DNA from: Cryobacterium sinapicolor
Lineage (GTDB): Bacteria > Actinomycetota > Actinomycetes > Actinomycetales > Microbacteriaceae
Assembly: GCF_004403465.1 (NCBI RefSeq)
Contig: NZ_SOGQ01000077.1
Coordinates: forward strand, 62,001 to 126,000
DNA: 64,000 nucleotides
Direction: 5' to 3'
In this document: piece after piece, positions 42,056 through 51,670 of the stretch
How the letters are laid out: each line of letters begins with the position of its first letter
Position numbering within the stretch: position 1 is the stretch's first letter
Notes under the pieces: generated by a model
Databases searched by the model: none
Told to the model about the DNA's origin: nothing
The model's input: only the letters and a program-made list of their open reading frames with translations
Position numbers and translations under genes: made by a program

Positions 42056-43888
42056 GTGAAACAGTACGATCTGCCCGCAATCGTTCCCGCAGACCCGCAA
42101 GCCAATGTCACCGATCTCCTGGTCGGACGCCTGACGGCGACGCCCGACTCCGTGCTGTTCTCACTGCCGAGAAACGGAGTCTGGTCCCCCGTCACCACGA
42201 CGGAGTTCCACGCCCAGGTCATCGCCCTGGCCAAGGGACTCGTCGCAGCTGGAATCCAGCCCGGCGACAAGATCGGCCTGATGTGCAAGACCCGGTACGA
42301 GTGGACGCTGATCGACTTCGCCACCTGGTTCGCCGGTGGCGTACTCGTCCCCGTCTACGAGACCAGCTCGCCCACCCAGATCCAGTGGATCCTGGGTGAT
42401 TCCGACGCAGCGGCGGTCATCGTCGAAACCGCCGAGCATTTCTCACGCTTCGACGAGGTGCACCCCGAGCTCGGCACCGTGCAGAAGGTCTGGCAGATCG
42501 ATCTGGGTGACCTCGACAAGCTCGCGGCCGCCGGCACCGACGTGACGGATGCCGAAATCGAGCGCCGCCGCTCCCTCGCCGTGGGTTCGGACATCGCCAC
42601 CCTGATCTACACCTCGGGTTCCACCGGCCGACCCAAGGGCTGTGTGCTCACCCACTCCAACTTCGTCGAGACATCCCGTAACTCGGCAGTTGCCTTGACA
42701 GAGGTCCTCACCGATGCGAACGGCGCGTCCACGCTGCTGTTCATCACCACCGCGCACGTCTTCGCCCGGTTCATCTCGGTGCTCTGCGTGCACGCCGGAG
42801 TGCGCGTCGGACACCAGCCCGACACCCGCAAACTGCTGGAATCGCTCGGCACCTTCAAGCCCACCTTCCTGCTCGCGGTGCCGCGGGTGTTCGAGAAGGT
42901 CTACAACTCCGCCGAGCAGAAGGCGCTGACCGCCGGTCGAGGCAAGATCTTCGAAACGGCCGCCCAGGTTGCCGTCGACCACTCGATGCTGATCGATCAG
43001 GGCAAGAGTGTCCCGCTGATGCTCAAGCTCAAGTTCACACTCTTCGACCGTCTGGTCTACAGCAAGTTGCGGGCCGCAATGGGCGGAAACGTGAAGTACG
43101 CCGTCTCCGGTTCCGCTCCCCTCGGCATGCACCTGGGCCACTTCTACCACAGCCTGGGAATCAAGATCCTGGAAGGCTACGGCCTCACCGAGACCACCGC
43201 GCCGACGACCGTCGGCCTGGCCACCAAGTTCAAGATCGGCACCGTGGGTCCGCCTCTTCCCGGCGTCTCGGTGCGCGTCCTCGACGACGGCGAGATCGAG
43301 GTCAAGGGCGTCAACGTCTTCAAGGAGTATTGGAAGAATCCCGAGGCCACCGCGGCCACCTTCCACGACGGCTGGCTCCGCACCGGTGACATCGGCGCCA
43401 TGGACGGCGATGGCTTCCTCACCATCACCGGGCGCAAGAAGGAGATCATCGTCACCGCCGGCGGCAAGAACGTCGCCCCAGCCGCGCTGGAAGACCCGAT
43501 CCGATCCAACCCGCTGATCGGCCAGGTGGTCGTCGTCGGCGATCGCAAGCCGTTCATCGCCGCGCTGGTCACGCTCGACCCCGACATGCTCGCGGTCTGG
43601 TTGAACAACAACGGTGAGGATGCGGGCATGACGCTGGCCGAGGCATCCGTCAACCCCAAGGTGCTCGCCGAGGTGCAGCGTGCCATCGACCACGCCAACG
43701 ACCATGTGTCCCGGGCGGAGTCGATCCGCAAGTTCACGGTGCTGACAACCGAGCTGACCGAGGCTGCCGGGTACCTGACCCCGAAGCTGAGCATCAAGCG
43801 GGATGTCATCCTGCAGGACTTCGCCGATCAGATCGAGGCGATGTACGCGGGCGCCCCGGTGACGGGGACGAACCCGGTCACCAGCTAG
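42056..43888 (+). CDS. Long-chain fatty-acid--CoA ligase (AMP-forming)
   Basis: 610 residues. The AMP-binding motif is LIYTSGSTGRPKGCVLTHSN near residue 182; GYGLTETTAPTTV, GWLRTGDIGAMDGDGFLTI and GRKKEIIVTAGGKNVAP complete the adenylate-forming family set. It resembles FadD15-type enzymes (Rv2187), which sit in the same gene neighbourhood in M. tuberculosis. Activates fatty acids as acyl-CoA for lipid synthesis or breakdown. GAGGAG precedes GTG 42056, and a TAGAGT box lies about 40 nt upstream. A palindromic repeat follows the gene. Confidence 0.94.
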   Translation: MKQYDLPAIVPADPQANVTDLLVGRLTATPDSVLFSLPRNGVWSPVTTTEFHAQVIALAKGLVAAGIQPGDKIGLMCKTRYEWTLIDFATWFAGGVLVPVYETSSPTQIQWILGDSDAAAVIVETAEHFSRFDEVHPELGTVQKVWQIDLGDLDKLAAAGTDVTDAEIERRRSLAVGSDIATLIYTSGSTGRPKGCVLTHSNFVETSRNSAVALTEVLTDANGASTLLFITTAHVFARFISVLCVHAGVRVGHQPDTRKLLESLGTFKPTFLLAVPRVFEKVYNSAEQKALTAGRGKIFETAAQVAVDHSMLIDQGKSVPLMLKLKFTLFDRLVYSKLRAAMGGNVKYAVSGSAPLGMHLGHFYHSLGIKILEGYGLTETTAPTTVGLATKFKIGTVGPPLPGVSVRVLDDGEIEVKGVNVFKEYWKNPEATAATFHDGWLRTGDIGAMDGDGFLTITGRKKEIIVTAGGKNVAPAALEDPIRSNPLIGQVVVVGDRKPFIAALVTLDPDMLAVWLNNNGEDAGMTLAEASVNPKVLAEVQRAIDHANDHVSRAESIRKFTVLTTELTEAAGYLTPKLSIKRDVILQDFADQIEAMYAGAPVTGTNPVTS

Positions 43889-43983
43889 AGCGCGGCGAAA
43901 ACCAGCCCTGCCCCCGGCCTCCACGCGACGCCGGGGGCTCATGCGCGCCGTTCCGCGGTGGTGTTCCGGGACGGCGTCCAACC

Positions 43984-44060
43984 AATTCGACGGAGATTGT
44001 GGCCTCAAAGCCGGTTTTCGGCCGGTTTGGGCCCGTTTTGGACACAATCTCCGTCGAATT
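43984..44060. repeat. Palindromic intergenic repeat, copy B
   Basis: Perfect 18-nt arms at 43984-44001 (AATTCGACGGAGATTGTG) and 44043-44060 flank a 41-nt loop containing a weaker CAAA.CCGG / CCGGTTTG pairing. It lies between the convergent acyl-CoA ligase and def genes. The core matches copies A and C; the loop does not, apart from a similar arrangement of short internal pairs. Confidence 0.9.
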
Positions 44061-44122
44061 CGCCCGGGACTCACCGCCCGCTGCCGTCAGGACTTCCCTT
44101 GGTCGGAAACAGGTCGATCTGG

Positions 44123-44614
44123 TCAGAACCAGGTTGACTCGCGAACCTCTTTCATGGCCGCCCGCCGGTTCTCCTTGTCGAGGCGGTCCAGGTAGAGCAG
44201 GCCGTCCAGGTGGTCGGTCTCGTGCTGTAGGGCCTGAGCCATGATCCCGGTGCCGGATAGTTCGACCGCCGCACCGTCGAGGTCGACCCCGGTCACCCGG
44301 GCGAACGGATACCGCTTGGTGGGATACCAGAGTCCCGGCACCGACAGGCACCCCTCGTCGACAAGCTCGGGCTCCCCCGATACCTCCACGAGCACCGGGT
44401 TGAGGATGTACCCGATCTCACCATCGACGTTGTAGCTGAAGGCCCGCAGGTTCACGCCGATCTGGGAGGCCGCGACGCCGGCCCGGCCGGGTAGGCGCAC
44501 GCTGTCGACCAGGTCATCGACCAGGCCCCTCACCCGGGCGTCGATGGTGCCGATCGGGTCGGAGACGGTTTTGAGGACGGGATCTCCGAAGAGACGGATC
44601 TGGCGCTCGGGCAA
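44123..44614 (-). CDS. def: Peptide deformylase
   Basis: Removes the formyl group from nascent proteins; metal-dependent. About 163 residues. The three motifs are present: [14 protein letters not shown] (GxGxAAxQ variant, beginning [11 protein letters not shown]), [10 protein letters not shown] with the metal Cys, and [15 protein letters not shown] (QHExDHxxG). TTG 44614 is chosen because GGAG lies 6 nt upstream; a TTG 12 nt earlier (44626) is possible. It precedes neither fmt nor a ribosomal gene here, so it may be one of several deformylases. Confidence 0.94.
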   Translation of the reverse strand: MPERQIRLFGDPVLKTVSDPIGTIDARVRGLVDDLVDSVRLPGRAGVAASQIGVNLRAFSYNVDGEIGYILNPVLVEVSGEPELVDEGCLSVPGLWYPTKRYPFARVTGVDLDGAAVELSGTGIMAQALQHETDHLDGLLYLDRLDKENRRAAMKEVRESTWF

Positions 44615-44661
44615 GGGTGACTCCAAGTCATGGATGCGGTGGTGTGAGGTGTCTGATCGGG

Positions 44662-45924
44662 TCAGATGCCGCGGTCGGCCGGCAGACCCTCGACGACGAC
44701 GGCCGCAAGGGTGCGTGCCGCCAGCCGGGTGATGGGCTTCAGATCGTCGAAGGAGATGACGCTGCCCGCGGCGAGCTGCGGGTCCCAGGGAATGCGCACG
44801 ATCTCACGCACCCGCGAGCGGAAGTGCGATTCGATCTCCTCCAGCTTCACCAGGTTCGTGCCCTGCGTTGCGGTGTTGAGCGCGACGACCGCGTTGCGGA
44901 CCAGGTCACCGTAGCCGTTGGCTTCGAGCCAGGTCAGCGTCTCGGATGCCAACCGGGCCTCGTCGATGCTGCCCCCGGAGACGATGACGATCGAATCGGC
45001 ACGCTGCAGGGTGGCGCGCATGACTGAGTGCACGATTCCGGTGCCGCAGTCCGTGAGCATGATCGAGTAGTACCGTGCGGCCAGGTCGGCGACGACGTTG
45101 TAGTCGTCCTCGTCGAACGCCTCGGACAGGAGCGGGTCGGTGTCGGAGGCGAGGATGTCGAGCCGGGTGGCGTCGCGGGAGACCAGCGTGGAGAAATCGG
45201 TGTAGCCGCCGATCGAGGCGGCTTTCGTGACGACGTCGCGCACGGTGGACCGGGTCTGCTTCGTGACCCGCTCGGAGAGGGTGCCACGGTCGGGGTTCGC
45301 GTCGACGGCGATGATGCGGTCGTCGCGGGCGTCGGCCAGTGCCATTCCGAGCAGCGCGGTGACCGTGGTCTTGCCGACCCCGCCCTTGCGGGTGAGGATC
45401 GGCACGAAGCGGGTCCCACCCTCGAACTCTTGACGGATGCGCTCGTCGAGGTGTTTGTGGGCGCGAACCTGGGCCGAGTCGCCGAGGTTGACCAGGTGCA
45501 GGGTCGCCGCGAAGACAAAACTGTTCCAGGCTCCGCGGGGCGGGGGCTTGGTGCGGCGGTTCACGGCCAGTAGACGGTCGGGGGTGAGCATCGCGGCAGA
45601 CTCCGGCGCCGAACCGCCAGCCGGGCGCAGCCTCTCCCGGCGGGACTGCAGGGAGGCCTCGCTCGCGGCCGGACCGGTCGGAGCCCGGACCGCCCCCGTT
45701 CCGCTTGTGAACGACCGATCGGGACGGGAGACGGCCGGGGTGCTGATCTCGATCGTGTGCGTGGCGGGGCGGTTCAGGTTCTCCGGCAGGGCCGCCGCCA
45801 GGTTCACAATCGTGTGCGGCGGCAGTTCGCTGTGGTACTCGTCCCCCGGCTGGGTGCGGGGCTCCGAGGAGGCGTCCGGATCGGTCGCATCGGTGCCTGT
45901 GCGCTCATCTGACAAAAAGATCAA
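44662..45924 (-). CDS. MinD/ParA-like P-loop ATPase with disordered N-terminus
   Basis: 420 residues. About 150 N-terminal residues are rich in Pro, Ser, Thr, Ala and Arg and look disordered. The deviant Walker A is [17 protein letters not shown] near residue 180, followed by [13 protein letters not shown] and [15 protein letters not shown]. The tail of the domain ([20 protein letters not shown]) resembles the MinD-like ATPases found with secretion or conjugation systems, but no such system is adjacent. TTG 45924 follows GAAGGGA. A TAGGCT box overlaps the pyruvate carboxylase stop codon. The function is not established. Confidence 0.8.
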   Translation of the reverse strand: MIFLSDERTGTDATDPDASSEPRTQPGDEYHSELPPHTIVNLAAALPENLNRPATHTIEISTPAVSRPDRSFTSGTGAVRAPTGPAASEASLQSRRERLRPAGGSAPESAAMLTPDRLLAVNRRTKPPPRGAWNSFVFAATLHLVNLGDSAQVRAHKHLDERIRQEFEGGTRFVPILTRKGGVGKTTVTALLGMALADARDDRIIAVDANPDRGTLSERVTKQTRSTVRDVVTKAASIGGYTDFSTLVSRDATRLDILASDTDPLLSEAFDEDDYNVVADLAARYYSIMLTDCGTGIVHSVMRATLQRADSIVIVSGGSIDEARLASETLTWLEANGYGDLVRNAVVALNTATQGTNLVKLEEIESHFRSRVREIVRIPWDPQLAAGSVISFDDLKPITRLAARTLAAVVVEGLPADRGI

Positions 45925-45948
45925 TCCCTTCGTCGATAGATCGCACCA

Positions 45949-45954
45949 AGCCTA
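45949..45954 (-). promoter_or_regulatory. Putative -10 box of the MinD-like gene inside the pyc stop
   Basis: Minus-strand TAGGCT, whose TAG is the stop codon of the pyruvate carboxylase gene. It would give an approximately 18-nt leader with GAAGGGA before the TTG start at 45924. Confidence 0.4.
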
Positions 45955-48900
45955 GCGTGGGCGCACCACCACGAGCAGATCGCCGGCGTCGACCTGCTGG
46001 GTCCGCGGCACCGCCACCCGTTCGACGTGTCCTGTGATGGGCGAGGTGATCGCGGCCTCCATCTTCATGGCCTCGATCGAGGCGACGGCCTGCCCGGCCT
46101 CGACCGCGTCACCCTCCTCGACCTTGAGGGTGACCACCCCGGAGAACGGCGCGGCGATCTGGCCCGGCAGGTTCGCATCCGCTTTCTCGGCGACCTTGGT
46201 GCTGACCGTGATGCTGCGGTCGCGCACGAAAACGGGCCGGAGCTGGCCGTTCAACGTCGTCATGACGGTGCGCATGCCCTTCTCGTCGGCCTCGCCGATG
46301 GCCTCGAGCCCGACGTACAGGCGCACGCCCTTGTCGATCTCGACGGCGTGCTCGATGCCCTGCTGCAGACCGTTGAGGTAGTCCACCGTGTCGAGCACGG
46401 ACAGGTCGCCGAAGAGTTCCCGGATCTGCTCGAACTGGCGCGTGGGCGCCGGGAAGAGCAGCTGGTTCAGCATCATTCGGCAGGTGAGGCTGTCGCCGCC
46501 CAGGGCCACGCGTTCCTCTTGCGTGAGCTCGGTGATCCCGACGCGCACGGTGCGCCCGGCGAGCACCTTGCTGCGGAAGGGCTCGGGCCAGCCGCCGGGC
46601 AGGTCGCCCAGCTCCCCCGCCATGAACCCGATCACGGAGTCGGGCACATCGTAATTGCCCGGGTTCTCGGCGAAGTCGGCCGGGTCGGCCCGCACAGCGG
46701 CGAGGTAGAGGGCGAGATCGCCGACCACCTTGGAGGACGGCGTCACCTTCGGCACCCGGCCGAGGATGTCGTTGGCCGCGGCGTACATGTCCTCGATCAG
46801 TTCGAAGTCGTCGGCGAGGCCGAGGGCGACCGCCTGCGTACGCAGGTTGGACAGCTGACCGCCGGGGATCTCGTGCTTGTAGACGCGACCGGTGGGCGCG
46901 CGCAGGCCGGATTCGAAGGGGTGGTAGACCCGGCGCACGTCTTCCCAGTAGGGCTCGAGGTCGCAGACAGCCTGCAGGGAGATGCCCGTGTCGCGGTCGG
47001 TGTGGGCGAGCGCGGCGACGAGGGACGACGCTGACGGCTGGCTGGTGGTGCCGGCCATCGGGGCACTGGCCACGTCGACCGCGTCGGCACCGGCCCGACT
47101 GGCCGCCAGCAGCGTCGCGAGCTGGCCGCCCGGGGTGTCGTGCGTGTGCACGTGCACCGGGAGGTCGAAGCGTTCCCGCAGGGCGGTGACGAGCTTCTCG
47201 GCCGCGGCGGGGCGCAGTAGGCCGGCCATGTCCTTGATCGCAAGGATGTGCGCGCCGGATTCCACGATCTGCTCGGCGAGCCGGAGGTAATAGTCGAGGG
47301 TGTAGAGCTCCTCGGCCGGATCGAGCAGGTCACCGGTGTAGCAGAGTGCGACCTCGGCGATGGAGGACCCCGTCGCCAGGACGGCGTCGATGGCCGGTCG
47401 CATCTGCGAGACGTCGTTGAGGGCGTCGAAGATGCGGAAGATGTCGACGCCGGTCTTGGCGGCCTCGCGCACGAACGCATCGGTCACCTCGGTCGGGTAC
47501 GGGGTGTAGCCGACCGTGTTGCGGCCACGGAGCAGCATCTGCACGTTGATGTTCGGCAGGGCCTCCCGCAGCGACGCCAGACGCTCCCACGGGTCTTCGC
47601 CGAGGAAGCGCAGCGCCACGTCATAGGTGGCGCCGCCCCAGGCCTCGATCGAGAGCAGCTCCGGGGTCATCCGGGCCACGTATGGGGCCACGGCGACGAG
47701 GTCGCGGGTGCGCACCCGGGTCGCCAGCAGCGACTGGTGGGCGTCGCGGAAAGTGGTGTCCGTCACGGCCAGGGCGGTCTGGGCGCGCAGGTCGGCGGCG
47801 AAGCCGGCCGGGCCGAGCAGTTGGAGCCGCTGGCGGGATCCGGCCGGGGCCGGCACGGACAGGTCGAGCTTCGGCAGCTTCTCGGCCGGGTTCAGCAGGG
47901 TCAGTGGCACGCCGTTGGGCTTGTTGACGGTCACATCGGCGAGCCAGTTGAGGATCTTCGTGCCACGGTCCTTCGAGGCCCGACCGCGCAGCAGCTCCGG
48001 GCGCTCGTCGATGAAGGAGGTGCTCAGGTTGCCGGACACGAAGTCCGGGTCGTCCAGCACGGCCTGCAGGAACGAGACGTTCGTGGACACGCCGCGAATA
48101 CGGAACTCGGCCAGGGCGCGCTTGGAGCGGGTCACGGCGGCAGGGAAGTCCCGACCGCGGCAGGTGAGCTTGGCGAGCATCGAGTCGAAGTGCGGGCTGA
48201 TCTGGGCCCCGGGGTTGATCGTGCCGCCGTCGAGCCGGATGCCGGCACCGCCGGGCGAACGGTAGGTGGTGATCTTGCCGGTGTCCGGGCGGAACCCCAT
48301 GGTCGGATCCTCGGTGGTGATCCGGCACTGCAGGGCCGCCCCGCGCAACACGATCTTGTCCTGCGTGAGTTCGAGCTCGCGGAGAGTCTGACCCGCGGCG
48401 ATGCGGATCTGGGACTGGACGAGGTCGACATCCGTCACCTCTTCGGTCACGGTGTGCTCGACCTGAATGCGCGGGTTCATTTCGATGAAGACGTGCTGGC
48501 CGGCGCGTTCGCCGACCGTGTCGAGTAGGAACTCGACCGTGCCCGCGTTGACGTAGCCAATCGAGCGCGCGAACGCGACGGCGTCGGCGTAGAGGCGCTG
48601 ACGGATCTCGTCGGAGAGATTCGGCGCCGGGGCGATCTCGATCACCTTCTGGTGGCGGCGCTGCACGGAGCAGTCGCGCTCGAACAGGTGCACGGTCTCG
48701 CCGGACGCGTCGGCCAGGATCTGCACCTCGATGTGGCGGGGCCGCAGCACGGCCTGCTCGAGGAACATGGTCGAGTCGCCGAAGGCGCTGTCTGCCTCGC
48801 GCATGGCTTCCTCGAGGGAGCCGCGCAATTCGCTCATCTGCGCCACGCGGCGCATGCCGCGTCCGCCGCCGCCGGCGACGGCCTTGGCGAAGATCGGGAA

Positions 48901-49356
48901 CCCGATGCCTTCGGCCGCGGCGATCAGCTCCTCGACGTCGCGCGACGGAGCGCTGGACCCCAGCACCGGAACGCCCGCCGCGATGGCGTGCTCCTTGGCG
49001 GTGACCTTGTTGCCGGCCATTTCGAGCACGTGCTCGCCCGGGCCGATGAAGGTGATGCCGGCCTGGCGGGCCGCCAGGGCCAGCTCAGGGTTCTCCGACA
49101 GGAAGCCGTAACCGGGGTAGATGGCGTCGGCCCCGCTCTCCTTGGCGACCCGGATGATCTCGCTCACGGTGAGATAGGCACGCACCGGATGTCCCGGCTC
49201 GCCGATCTGGTACGCCTCGTCGGCCTTCAGGCGGTGCAGGGAGTTGCGGTCCTCAAAGGGGAACACGGCCACGGTTTTGGCACCCAGCTCATAGGCCGCC
49301 CGAAAAGCCCGAATCGCGATTTCCCCGCGGTTGGCAACAAGAATTTTCCTGAACAT
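45952..49356 (-). CDS. pyc: Pyruvate carboxylase
   Basis: Biotin-dependent anaplerotic enzyme converting pyruvate to oxaloacetate. 1134 residues, standard length for the single-chain form. The biotin carboxylase domain (1 to about 450) begins MFRKILVANRGEIAIRAFRA and includes VAGGGGRGMRRV and HVFIEMNPRIQVEHTVTEEV. The carboxyltransferase domain has TDTTFRDAHQSLLATRVRT and HTHDTPGGQLATLLAA. The biotinyl lysine is in SIEAMKMEAAI near residue 1097. GAAAGG precedes ATG 49356. It is divergent from the ParA gene at 49434. Confidence 0.98.
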   Translation of the reverse strand: MFRKILVANRGEIAIRAFRAAYELGAKTVAVFPFEDRNSLHRLKADEAYQIGEPGHPVRAYLTVSEIIRVAKESGADAIYPGYGFLSENPELALAARQAGITFIGPGEHVLEMAGNKVTAKEHAIAAGVPVLGSSAPSRDVEELIAAAEGIGFPIFAKAVAGGGGRGMRRVAQMSELRGSLEEAMREADSAFGDSTMFLEQAVLRPRHIEVQILADASGETVHLFERDCSVQRRHQKVIEIAPAPNLSDEIRQRLYADAVAFARSIGYVNAGTVEFLLDTVGERAGQHVFIEMNPRIQVEHTVTEEVTDVDLVQSQIRIAAGQTLRELELTQDKIVLRGAALQCRITTEDPTMGFRPDTGKITTYRSPGGAGIRLDGGTINPGAQISPHFDSMLAKLTCRGRDFPAAVTRSKRALAEFRIRGVSTNVSFLQAVLDDPDFVSGNLSTSFIDERPELLRGRASKDRGTKILNWLADVTVNKPNGVPLTLLNPAEKLPKLDLSVPAPAGSRQRLQLLGPAGFAADLRAQTALAVTDTTFRDAHQSLLATRVRTRDLVAVAPYVARMTPELLSIEAWGGATYDVALRFLGEDPWERLASLREALPNINVQMLLRGRNTVGYTPYPTEVTDAFVREAAKTGVDIFRIFDALNDVSQMRPAIDAVLATGSSIAEVALCYTGDLLDPAEELYTLDYYLRLAEQIVESGAHILAIKDMAGLLRPAAAEKLVTALRERFDLPVHVHTHDTPGGQLATLLAASRAGADAVDVASAPMAGTTSQPSASSLVAALAHTDRDTGISLQAVCDLEPYWEDVRRVYHPFESGLRAPTGRVYKHEIPGGQLSNLRTQAVALGLADDFELIEDMYAAANDILGRVPKVTPSSKVVGDLALYLAAVRADPADFAENPGNYDVPDSVIGFMAGELGDLPGGWPEPFRSKVLAGRTVRVGITELTQEERVALGGDSLTCRMMLNQLLFPAPTRQFEQIRELFGDLSVLDTVDYLNGLQQGIEHAVEIDKGVRLYVGLEAIGEADEKGMRTVMTTLNGQLRPVFVRDRSITVSTKVAEKADANLPGQIAAPFSGVVTLKVEEGDAVEAGQAVASIEAMKMEAAITSPITGHVERVAVPRTQQVDAGDLLVVVRPR

Positions 49357-49433
49357 GCAGACCTTTCAAGCGTGACGCCGCGCGCAGCTGACGGTTAGGT
49401 TCTCCAAGACTAGTGAAGGTAACGTATCTACTT

Positions 49434-50240
49434 GTGCACGTACTAAGCGTTAGCTCCCTCAAGGGAGGAGTAGGAAAGACCACAGTGACCCTGGGTCTGG
49501 CGTCTGCTGCCTTCGCCCGCGGCGTGCGAACCCTGGTTGTGGACATTGATCCGCAGTCGGATGTTTCAACCGGCATGGATATCGAGGTCACCGGCCACCT
49601 CAACATCGCCGATGTGCTCGCCTCTCCCAAGGAGAAGGTCGTGCGCGCGGCCATCGTTCCCAGCGGCTGGACGCGCGGCCGCCCCGGCACCATCGACGTG
49701 ATGATCGGCAGCCCGTCGGCCATCAATTTCGACGGGCCGCACCCCAGCATCCGTGACATCTGGAAGCTGGAAGAGGCGCTCTCGACAGTCGAAAAAGACT
49801 ACGACCTGGTTCTGATCGACTGCGCGCCGTCCCTGAACGCCCTCACCCGCACGGCGTGGGCGGCCAGCGACCGGGTCGCCGTGGTCACCGAACCCGGCCT
49901 GTTCTCCGTCGCCGCGGCCGACCGCGCGCTCCGGGCGATCGAGGAGATCCGCCGCGGACTGAGCCCCCGGCTGCAGCCGCTCGGCATCATCGTCAACCGT
50001 GCCCGAGTGGCGTCGCTCGAGCACCAGTTCCGGATCAAGGAGCTGCGCGACATGTTCGGGCCGCTCGTCCTCAGCCCCCAGCTGCCGGAGCGCACCTCCC
50101 TGCAGCAGGCGCAGGGCGCGGCGAAGCCCCTGCACACGTGGCCCGGCGACAGCGCCCAAGAGATGGCGCGCTATTTCGACCAACTTCTCGAACGCGTGCT
50201 TCGCACGGCCCGCATCGGCGAGTACGCCGAACAGCGCTAG
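49434..50240 (+). CDS. ParA-family ATPase
   Basis: About 268 residues. The deviant Walker A lies at the very N-terminus ([21 protein letters not shown]), followed by LVVDIDPQSDVSTGMDI and VLIDCAPSLNALTRTAW. It is a complete ParA fold without an N-terminal DNA-binding domain, and no parB gene or obvious parS array is adjacent. It is therefore an orphan ParA that may position some other cargo. GTG 49434 (MHVLSVSSLKGG) is preferred; an upstream GTG at 49413 adds seven residues. TAACGT lies 8 nt before the start and no good Shine-Dalgarno is present. Its 3' end converges with a MerR gene. Confidence 0.88.
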   Translation: MHVLSVSSLKGGVGKTTVTLGLASAAFARGVRTLVVDIDPQSDVSTGMDIEVTGHLNIADVLASPKEKVVRAAIVPSGWTRGRPGTIDVMIGSPSAINFDGPHPSIRDIWKLEEALSTVEKDYDLVLIDCAPSLNALTRTAWAASDRVAVVTEPGLFSVAAADRALRAIEEIRRGLSPRLQPLGIIVNRARVASLEHQFRIKELRDMFGPLVLSPQLPERTSLQQAQGAAKPLHTWPGDSAQEMARYFDQLLERVLRTARIGEYAEQR

Positions 50241-50303
50241 CCGACGGCCGAGAGGCGCGCCGGCTGACAGCTACGACGGCTCACGGCGGGACGCCGGCAG
50301 CCC

Positions 50304-50855
50304 CTAGGAGACCTTGCGGTTTCCGCGGCGCACGGACAACTCGTCCGACGGGTCGACCGGAAGGGTTTCCAGTTCGACCAGGCTCGTCTCCACCTCGCGG
50401 AGCACCTTGCCCACGGCGATGCCGAACACTCCCTGACCCCGGCTGACGAGGTCGATGACCTCATCGTCGGAGGTGCACAGGTAGACACTGGCGCCGTCGC
50501 TCATCAGAGTGGTCTGGGCAAGGTCGCTGACCCCCGACTCACGCAACTGGTTCACGGCGGTGCGGATCTGCTGCAGGGAGATGCCGGTGTCGAGGAGCCG
50601 CTTGACCAGTTTCAGAACCAGGATGTCTCGGAAACCGTAGAGACGCTGGGAACCGGAGCCGGCAGCGCCGCGAACGGTGGGCTGGACCAGCTCGGTGCGA
50701 GCCCAGTAGTCGAGTTGACGGTAGCTGATCCCGGCGGCCCGGGCCGCCACGGCGCCACGGTAGCCGGAGTTGTCGTCGAGCTCGGGCATCCCGTCGGTGA
50801 AGAGAAGGCCGAGACCGTAGCGCGAGGCATCGTCACGCTGATTCAGCTCGCTCAT
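50304..50855 (-). CDS. MerR-family transcriptional regulator
   Basis: 183 residues. An N-terminal lead precedes the MerR helix-turn-helix (YRGAVAARAAGISYRQLDYWARTELVQPTVR), followed by RLYGFRDILVLKLVKRLLDTGISLQQIRTAV. No ligand-binding cysteines are seen. It is the third gene after garA and ftsR, as in Corynebacterium (cg1630, cg1631, cg1633 arrangement), where its role is unclear. GAGAGG precedes ATG 50855, and a TTGATC-17-TAGCGT promoter lies in the gap after ftsR. Confidence 0.9.
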   Translation of the reverse strand: MSELNQRDDASRYGLGLLFTDGMPELDDNSGYRGAVAARAAGISYRQLDYWARTELVQPTVRGAAGSGSQRLYGFRDILVLKLVKRLLDTGISLQQIRTAVNQLRESGVSDLAQTTLMSDGASVYLCTSDDEVIDLVSRGQGVFGIAVGKVLREVETSLVELETLPVDPSDELSVRRGNRKVS

Positions 50856-50905
50856 ACGATGGCCTCTCGGGGGATGGATCTGCGATACGGATGGTCGCTC
50901 CGTCT

Positions 50906-50934
50906 ACGCTACCGACGGGGACCGTTCTGATCAA
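50906..50934 (-). promoter_or_regulatory. Promoter of the second MerR gene
   Basis: On the minus strand, TTGATC (50929-50934), a 17-nt spacer and TAGCGT (50906-50911) give the best -35/-10 pair in the window. The leader to ATG 50855 is about 45 nt. Confidence 0.55.
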
Positions 50935-50971
50935 CGACATCCGGTCGAGAAAATCGGCGTGTCGGACACGT

Positions 50972-51670
50972 CTACTTGGTCAGGCGCCCCAGAGCCGAAC
51001 GGATCAGGCTGCCGCGGATCACTTCGAGCTGGCCGGCGATCTCGACCGCCATCTCGGCCGCCTTCGCCCGGCTCGAGGCGTCTTTGCGACGCGAGAGCGG
51101 CACCAAGGCGCTCTCGATCAGGCCGAGCTCGCGTTCGGCCGCGCCGCGGAAGCCGCGCAGGTGGCGCGGCTCGATGCCGCTGCGCTGCAGCTCGACCAGG
51201 GCCCGCAGCACGCTGAGGGCATCGTCGCCGTAGAAATCGGCCGGCAGGATGATCGACGCGGAGACGGCGTCGTGCAGCAGCATCGCGGATGCACCGGCTT
51301 CACGCAGCAGCTCGTCGCGGTCCAGCCGGCGGGCGTTCGTCAGCATCGACGGTCCGGGCGTCACTCCGCCCGGCAGAGTCGGCGAGAGGCCCGCGTCGAG
51401 GTCGTCCAGGTAGCCCCGGATGACCTTCAGTGGAAGGTAGTGATCGCGCTGCATGGACAGAACCAGGCGAAGCCGGTCCAGGTCGCCGGCGCAGAACTTG
51501 CGGTAGCCGGATTCCGTGCGCGCCGGGGCCACCAGTCGCTGTTCCTCCAGAAACCGGAGCTTCGAGGGGGTGAGGTCCGGGAACTCCGGCGTGAGCCGGG
51601 CAAGCACCTGTCCGATGCTGAGCAGTGACGTCGCGCCCGGCGCTCTGGCTTGGGCGGCGGACGCGGGCAC
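50972..51670 (-). CDS. ftsR: FtsR-like MerR regulator
   Basis: 232 residues. The MerR DNA-binding region is SLLSIGQVLARLTPEFPDLTPSKLRFLEEQRLV followed by GYRKFCAGDLDRLRLVLSMQRDHYLPLKVIRGYLDDLD. The C-terminal half is helical with no effector motif. In Corynebacterium glutamicum the homologous gene next to odhI activates ftsZ expression; the same neighbour (garA/odhI) is present here with a 1-nt overlap (51670). Whether it acts on ftsZ at 17-18 kb here is inferred. The repeat array at 18218-18278 is a candidate site. Confidence 0.88.
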   Translation of the reverse strand: MPASAAQARAPGATSLLSIGQVLARLTPEFPDLTPSKLRFLEEQRLVAPARTESGYRKFCAGDLDRLRLVLSMQRDHYLPLKVIRGYLDDLDAGLSPTLPGGVTPGPSMLTNARRLDRDELLREAGASAMLLHDAVSASIILPADFYGDDALSVLRALVELQRSGIEPRHLRGFRGAAERELGLIESALVPLSRRKDASSRAKAAEMAVEIAGQLEVIRGSLIRSALGRLTK

